Positions 59,923 to 64,000 of a DNA stretch of 64,000 bases are shown one piece after another (positions within the stretch are counted from its first letter, which is position 1; the number at the start of each line of letters is the position of its first letter). The stretch comes from Mercenaria mercenaria (Eukaryota; Mollusca; Bivalvia; Venerida; Veneridae), in contig NC_069369.1 in the NCBI RefSeq assembly GCF_021730395.1, positions 67,669,501 through 67,733,500 of the forward strand, read 5' to 3'. The notes under the pieces are model-generated. The model worked only from the letters and a program-made list of their open reading frames with translations, searched no databases and was not told the origin of the DNA. Position numbers and translations under genes: made by a program.

Positions 59923-60648
59923 CACAAAGCTACTATGTTTCCAAACGATTGTCCTTATAGTCAGGTTTTATTGTGTAGCAAAGCCAAGTTTCTCTTGATT
60001 ATTTAGATTGATGAAAAAATTCAGTTATTATATTCTTATTTATATATTCTTAAAGCAGACGTATCAGTACTCCGTAGTCCGTTGTATCATGTCTGTTCTC
60101 TGTGTTCAGTTGTATTTAGTGTATTTCCACGTTTGGTATCGTTGTATTACAATTCGTATTGTTTCATGTCTTTTATGATTTTAGGTTTTCTTTATGTACT
60201 ATACGGGTACTCTATCCAATAAACGGATATAAACTGCAACATGGTTGTGTTCAATCCGAATCAACCACTACTACAATTGTACTAAGTTAAAGAGGAATCA
60301 CTGCAGTACCACAGTGCCATCTGTTCGCTGAAATATAGAAATGCTATGGTATATGTCAAAAATGAGTTACGGTTTCGTAATAAAACTACGATATATTAAC
60401 TCGTGCCACATTTTTTAAGAGACTTGAAAATTAATAATCAAATTTATGTTTTTATTATCGCAAAAATGATGCTGCTCTTTTGCACAAGATCGTTCCAAAT
60501 GATTTCCTCTTTCCACGACTGAAAGTTGTCAAACTTGCAACCTCGGGGCATATCTACTAAACATATGACACATATCTCTGACTTTTTATTCAAGCTCTGG
60601 TCACATATTGCTGACAATTTTCATATTAAAACAAGAACTGGACTAAAC
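59923..60648. other. Upstream region of the Kunitz gene
   Basis: No repeats or genes recognised. It includes the presumed promoter and 5' untranslated region of the Kunitz gene; no TATA-box at a convincing position. Confidence 0.4.
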
Positions 60649-61636
60649 ATGTTGCGAACTCTGATGATAGTGATTTTCATGGTGATTTTACTGTCCTACA
60701 GTCGTTCCATGGACCCAGGTATGTATAAGATTTTACGAAGATTATGTCGTCAACAGCCTGGACAAAGTCATGTATTAAATTTTATGGAAATTTTGTCGTG
60801 TTTCAGCCTTTCTATGGATACAGGTATGTATCAAATTTTGTGGTTATTCTATCATTCAAGAGTTCAAGGTATATATCAACTAATATATATTTTCGGAACA
60901 ACAACTGGATTTTGGAACCAAAAAAAAAACAAACAAACAAACAATAACAACAGTAGAAACAACAACAATAAAAACAGAAGGTTGCGCCGACAATAAACCA
61001 TATTGCTGGAAATGTCTTAACCCTAACGCTGCTAAATTTCTATTAAGAACTTGTCCATCTTTCAATTTGGACAGTACCATTAGCTGTTAAAAGATGTGCA
61101 TATGAAAAATATACTGACTGAATGGCGAACAGTGCAGACCATGATGTGCAGGCTTGGTCTGCACTTGTCGAAAAGACAGAATGACTTGCCGCCATCCGAC
61201 TAAGGGTTAATCAAAATTGCAAAATGATATTACTATACGACTTATTTCATGGACTCGCGTTAGTTACTATGCTAATTTTGTTAAGTAGGCCAACAATACG
61301 TGGGGCAATAATCCGGCAAGAAGTTTATAAAATACATCAGTTTAAAGCGGAACACATTTCAAATTTTTTATTTAGACTGACAATTTGCGACTGTGAATTT
61401 TATTTTACAAGTAATTTGATTCCTAGATTTTTTACAGTGTATAATATAATTTGTTTTCAGAGTGTTTAAAACCTGTCGAGGAACAGTCGTTCTGTTTTGA
61501 AGTGTTCGATCTCTGGTCCTACAATGCCGATATTGGACAGTGTTTCCGGTTCAGAGACTGTACGGGCCCTTACTTCCGGTTGGGTGAAAATGTTTACCCT
61601 TCACGAGAGAGATGCGAGAAGAAGTGCATGAATTAA
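60649..61636 (+). CDS. Kunitz-type secreted peptide
   Basis: Two exons, 60,649-60,718 and 61,461-61,636, joined in phase 1; about 81 residues. Exon 1 encodes a signal peptide (MLRTLMIVIFMVILLSYSRS). Exon 2 encodes a six-cysteine domain starting ECLKPVEEQSFCFEVF and ending RCEKKCMN. Cys spacing is 9-15-5-17-3, against the canonical Kunitz 8-15-7-12-3. The 15 and 3 spacings, the YN pair before C3 and the CxxF after C3 support the family; the usual YGG before C4 is missing. The residue at the usual P1 position is Phe, so trypsin inhibition is not expected. Role (protease inhibitor, toxin-like or shell/mucus peptide) is unknown. The intron holds a MITE. Confidence 0.75.
61021..61206. mobile_element. 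piggyBac-like MITE in the Kunitz intron
   Basis: TTAA at 61,017-61,020 and 61,207-61,210; ends CCCTAACGCTGC and CCGACTAAGGG. CCCT/AGGG next to TTAA is the classical piggyBac terminus. It contains an internal stem GTGCAGACC ... GGTCTGCAC at about 61,132-61,166. Confidence 0.7.
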
Positions 61637-62199
61637 GAAAACATTTTACTATACCTACACCTCTCCTCGGAGACAAAATAGGAACCAGACATTAGTGTCA
61701 GAAAAAAGGACATAGAGACAACAAAAACACTGCTTATCTAGCAGAGAAATAATATTACTTTATATTCAGTTCGATCCTGTGAAAGTAGTACAAAAAAGTA
61801 ATTTTCATCCAGACTGTATTTTCTCTTTTCTCTTGATAAGAATTGTTTTCTATACAGTATCCACATTCTGATTGACTTTCCCTGTTACAAAAAAAAAAAA
61901 AAAATAATAATAATAATAAAATAAAACAAGAAATATCTTTAAAAATGATGGTCGGCGAATTGTAATAAGGAAAGAAGTTTATGAATTTTTCATCTAACAT
62001 TCATCTTTCATCTAACATTTTTCAAATTGCAAAACTAAACATCGCACTTTAACAATTTAAATGGTTCTCTTTTAATTTTTCGCAAAGGTTTCGAAGGGTT
62101 GCAATTTTGTTTCGTTTATCCTAAGACGAATAATTACAGCAGTAGATGAAGATTCATGAAGCGGTTCAAGAGAAGAGGTCATTAAACGTGTTTATATTT
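61637..62199. other. 3' flank of the Kunitz gene
   Basis: An A-rich run at 61,890-61,925 with TAA repeats. No gene. Confidence 0.4.
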
Positions 62200-62580
62200 T
62201 TAGCTAAATTGGTCCTTATCCCCATTTGTAAAAAAATAGCAGGAGACCTTACGATATTGTTACTCATCGAGTTTGATAAAAATCCATTAAATTTTAGTGG
62301 TTAATGAGAAGAAAGGCATATCTATTTTTAGCTATAGTGGTCCTTTATAGGGCCCAAGTTTCTATATAAATAAATTTGGAAGAGGACCTTATAATGATGC
62401 TCCAGACCAAGTATGACAAAGATCCCAAGCTGTTCATGAGACGCTGTATAAAGGCATTTCTAGTTTTAGCTCTAGCAGCCCCTAAAAGGGGTCAAATGTC
62501 CCAGCTGAACAAAGTTGGCTGCGGGCCTAATAAAGATGCTACAAATCAAGTTTGATTAGAATACGTGAAAAAAAAATCAA
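62200..62580 (+). repeat. ~120 bp repeat, three copies
   Basis: Three diverged units marked by TTTTTAGCTA or TTTTAGCTC followed by GGTCCTT or GGCCC-like words, then AGGACCTTA/GGGCCTAAT and a closing AAGTTTGATNAGAAT-type phrase. Followed at 62,583-62,605 by an AAGGATT repeat and an AT-rich stretch, perhaps a retroelement tail. Confidence 0.45.
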
Positions 62581-62605
62581 TTAAGGATTAAGGATTAAGG
62601 ATTTT

Positions 62606-63599
62606 TTTATTTATTATTTTTATTTATTTCTAAAATAGGCCAGCTAATCCCGCTTTAACAAATGCATATTCGCTATTCATGAATCTTTGGACAATGACGT
62701 CACATCTATAAAAAAGTGAAGGTCAAGCAAAACATACTGTTGTAATTATTTCAATATTTCTGTTTGATAAGCAAAGTTTGACCGTAGTCATATCACATAG
62801 ATAAACTGTATGCAGCGTACCTTCATTACAGTGTAATGAGATTCAGTCATTATATAGCATATATATAATGAAACAGATTTTCACTGAGTTCAATATTTGC
62901 ATACTAAGAAAAATTTTCATATATAACAAATCAGTTAAATAATTTATAACAAATATATCAAAGCAAACAAGTACTCATTTTAATATTCAATCTGAATAAG
63001 TCACAAAAGCAAGAAACCTTTTCATATACAGACGACAATTGTAACAAGGAAGATCTTTTAAAAAGCACTTCTCTACATAAAAGACTTATCATACCCTTAT
63101 TCATGTGATACGCAGACCGTATTCAGCTCTTTCTTTAATTTGATATATGTTGGTATTTGAACAGGTTTTATCATATTTATTAAACTTACTTATCATTTTG
63201 AGATATATCAATATTCTTGCTAAATATACTGAGCCAAAGTTAGCTTTAAAACTGTGAACAGCGTCGTTTAGGATAAACGCTTTGTCCACAGTTCACTCAG
63301 CGTAGCACAATCAACAGAGTGAAAGAAATTGACACTCTCGTCCAATCAGACAGAGTGTTGCATAAATCTTCCATTTTGATAAATTATCATGCGTTATCAA
63401 GCAGTTTGATTTGCAGTTTGAAGTCACGTGGCATAGGTAACGAAAACGAATTTAGACGGCGTCGCCGAAAAAATAAACGCAGTGTAGAAAGCTACAGATT
63501 TCTGCATCTGTAAATTGCAATATCCTTCATATCTTGATATGATACTGACTTACAGAGCTTGAAAATTCGTATTTCCAACTCAGACAATTATAAGAGATT
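62606..63599. other. Spacer, nothing recognised
   Basis: AT-rich DNA without credible genes. A short open frame at 63,319-63,513 has no recognisable features. Confidence 0.4.
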
Positions 63600-64000
63600 T
63601 GAAAGTGGACATAATCTAGAGCTTGTCGCGATATATGATTGTAGTCTAAACCCTTGCTTGCATAAACAGTAAAAAAACTCGCGGTTCTCGCGATATTTTC
63701 GATATATGTAGTCAAAACTCTGGCCGAAAGCTATATATCCTTGAGATTTTGCTATATTTGCGATATATGCAGTCAAAACCACGAGGTGCTAGCGATACGT
63801 TCGATATATGTGGTAAAACCCCTGAAATCGCGATAATTGCGATATATGTAGTCAAAACTGTAAGGTGTTAGCGGTATTTTTAATATAATTATGAAGTAAA
63901 AATTCTTAGCTTGAAGCGATATTTCCAATGAATGTAGTCAAATCCTTAGCTTTTCGCGATATTTGCTAGCCCCGAGATTGTCGCGTCATTTCCGTTATAT
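63600..64000. repeat. Diverged tandem repeat with CGATATATG
   Basis: Units of about 35 and 65 bp marked by CGCGATAT and CGATATATGTAGTCAAAAC at 63,629, 63,699, 63,761, 63,802 and 63,840, then weaker copies. The array runs off the right edge of the window. Confidence 0.55.

Noticed and set aside
59769-59960. Cys/His-rich repeated frame (CEHTHLTL)
   Set aside because: Zinc-finger-like look is accidental; it is the 33 bp minisatellite read in one frame.

Overview
The window looks like nuclear DNA of a bivalve mollusc. Genes are split by short, AT-rich, GT-AG introns. The intergenic DNA is packed with repeat families I associate with bivalves: elements with a palindromic AGCTCACCTGAGC head, a degenerate CGTCCGTC stretch and 145-165 bp tandem repeats; tRNA-derived SINEs; many small inverted-repeat transposons; and two decayed LINEs. 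The species is not given and the assignment is inference.

Layout. 1-12,060 is almost all repeats, including a three-level nest in which a LINE (3,139-6,980) sits inside one tandem-repeat element that sits inside another. 13,059-54,704 is a cluster of four Cdc25 (M-phase inducer phosphatase) genes. Copy A is on the minus strand (13,059-19,624). Copies B (27,714-34,285), C (38,501-43,843) and D (48,939-54,704) are head to tail on the plus strand. A and B are divergent, about 8 kb apart; the space between them holds a duplicated ~0.9 kb block, a foldback transposon with a second LINE nested in it, and two mirrored promoter blocks. 56,447-61,636 holds two small secreted Kunitz-type genes, the first apparently broken. 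The right end is intergenic with minisatellites.

All four Cdc25 copies share nine coding exons with matching phases, a short regulatory N-terminus (~168 residues) and a rhodanese-type catalytic domain with the intact HCEFSSER loop. The first coding exon appears to be only five bases (ATG plus two bases), completed by a 40-base exon. Copy C is a chimera: its 5' half, through intron 4, matches D and its 3' half matches B. The order B / D5'-B3' / D is what unequal crossing-over in intron 4 would leave. Later insertions present in only one of the two duplicated segments (31.9-41.4 kb and 41.46-51.9 kb) give a relative timeline. Both C and D carry separate insertions of 0.6-0.8 kb between a conserved promoter-like block and the start codon.

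The gene products would act in cell-cycle control (Cdc25 removes inhibitory phosphates from CDK) and, separately, as a secreted protease-inhibitor-like peptide. No functional link between the two groups is visible. No viral, prokaryotic or CRISPR-like system was found; the most informative content is the recombination history of the Cdc25 cluster and the dated set of small transposons in it.
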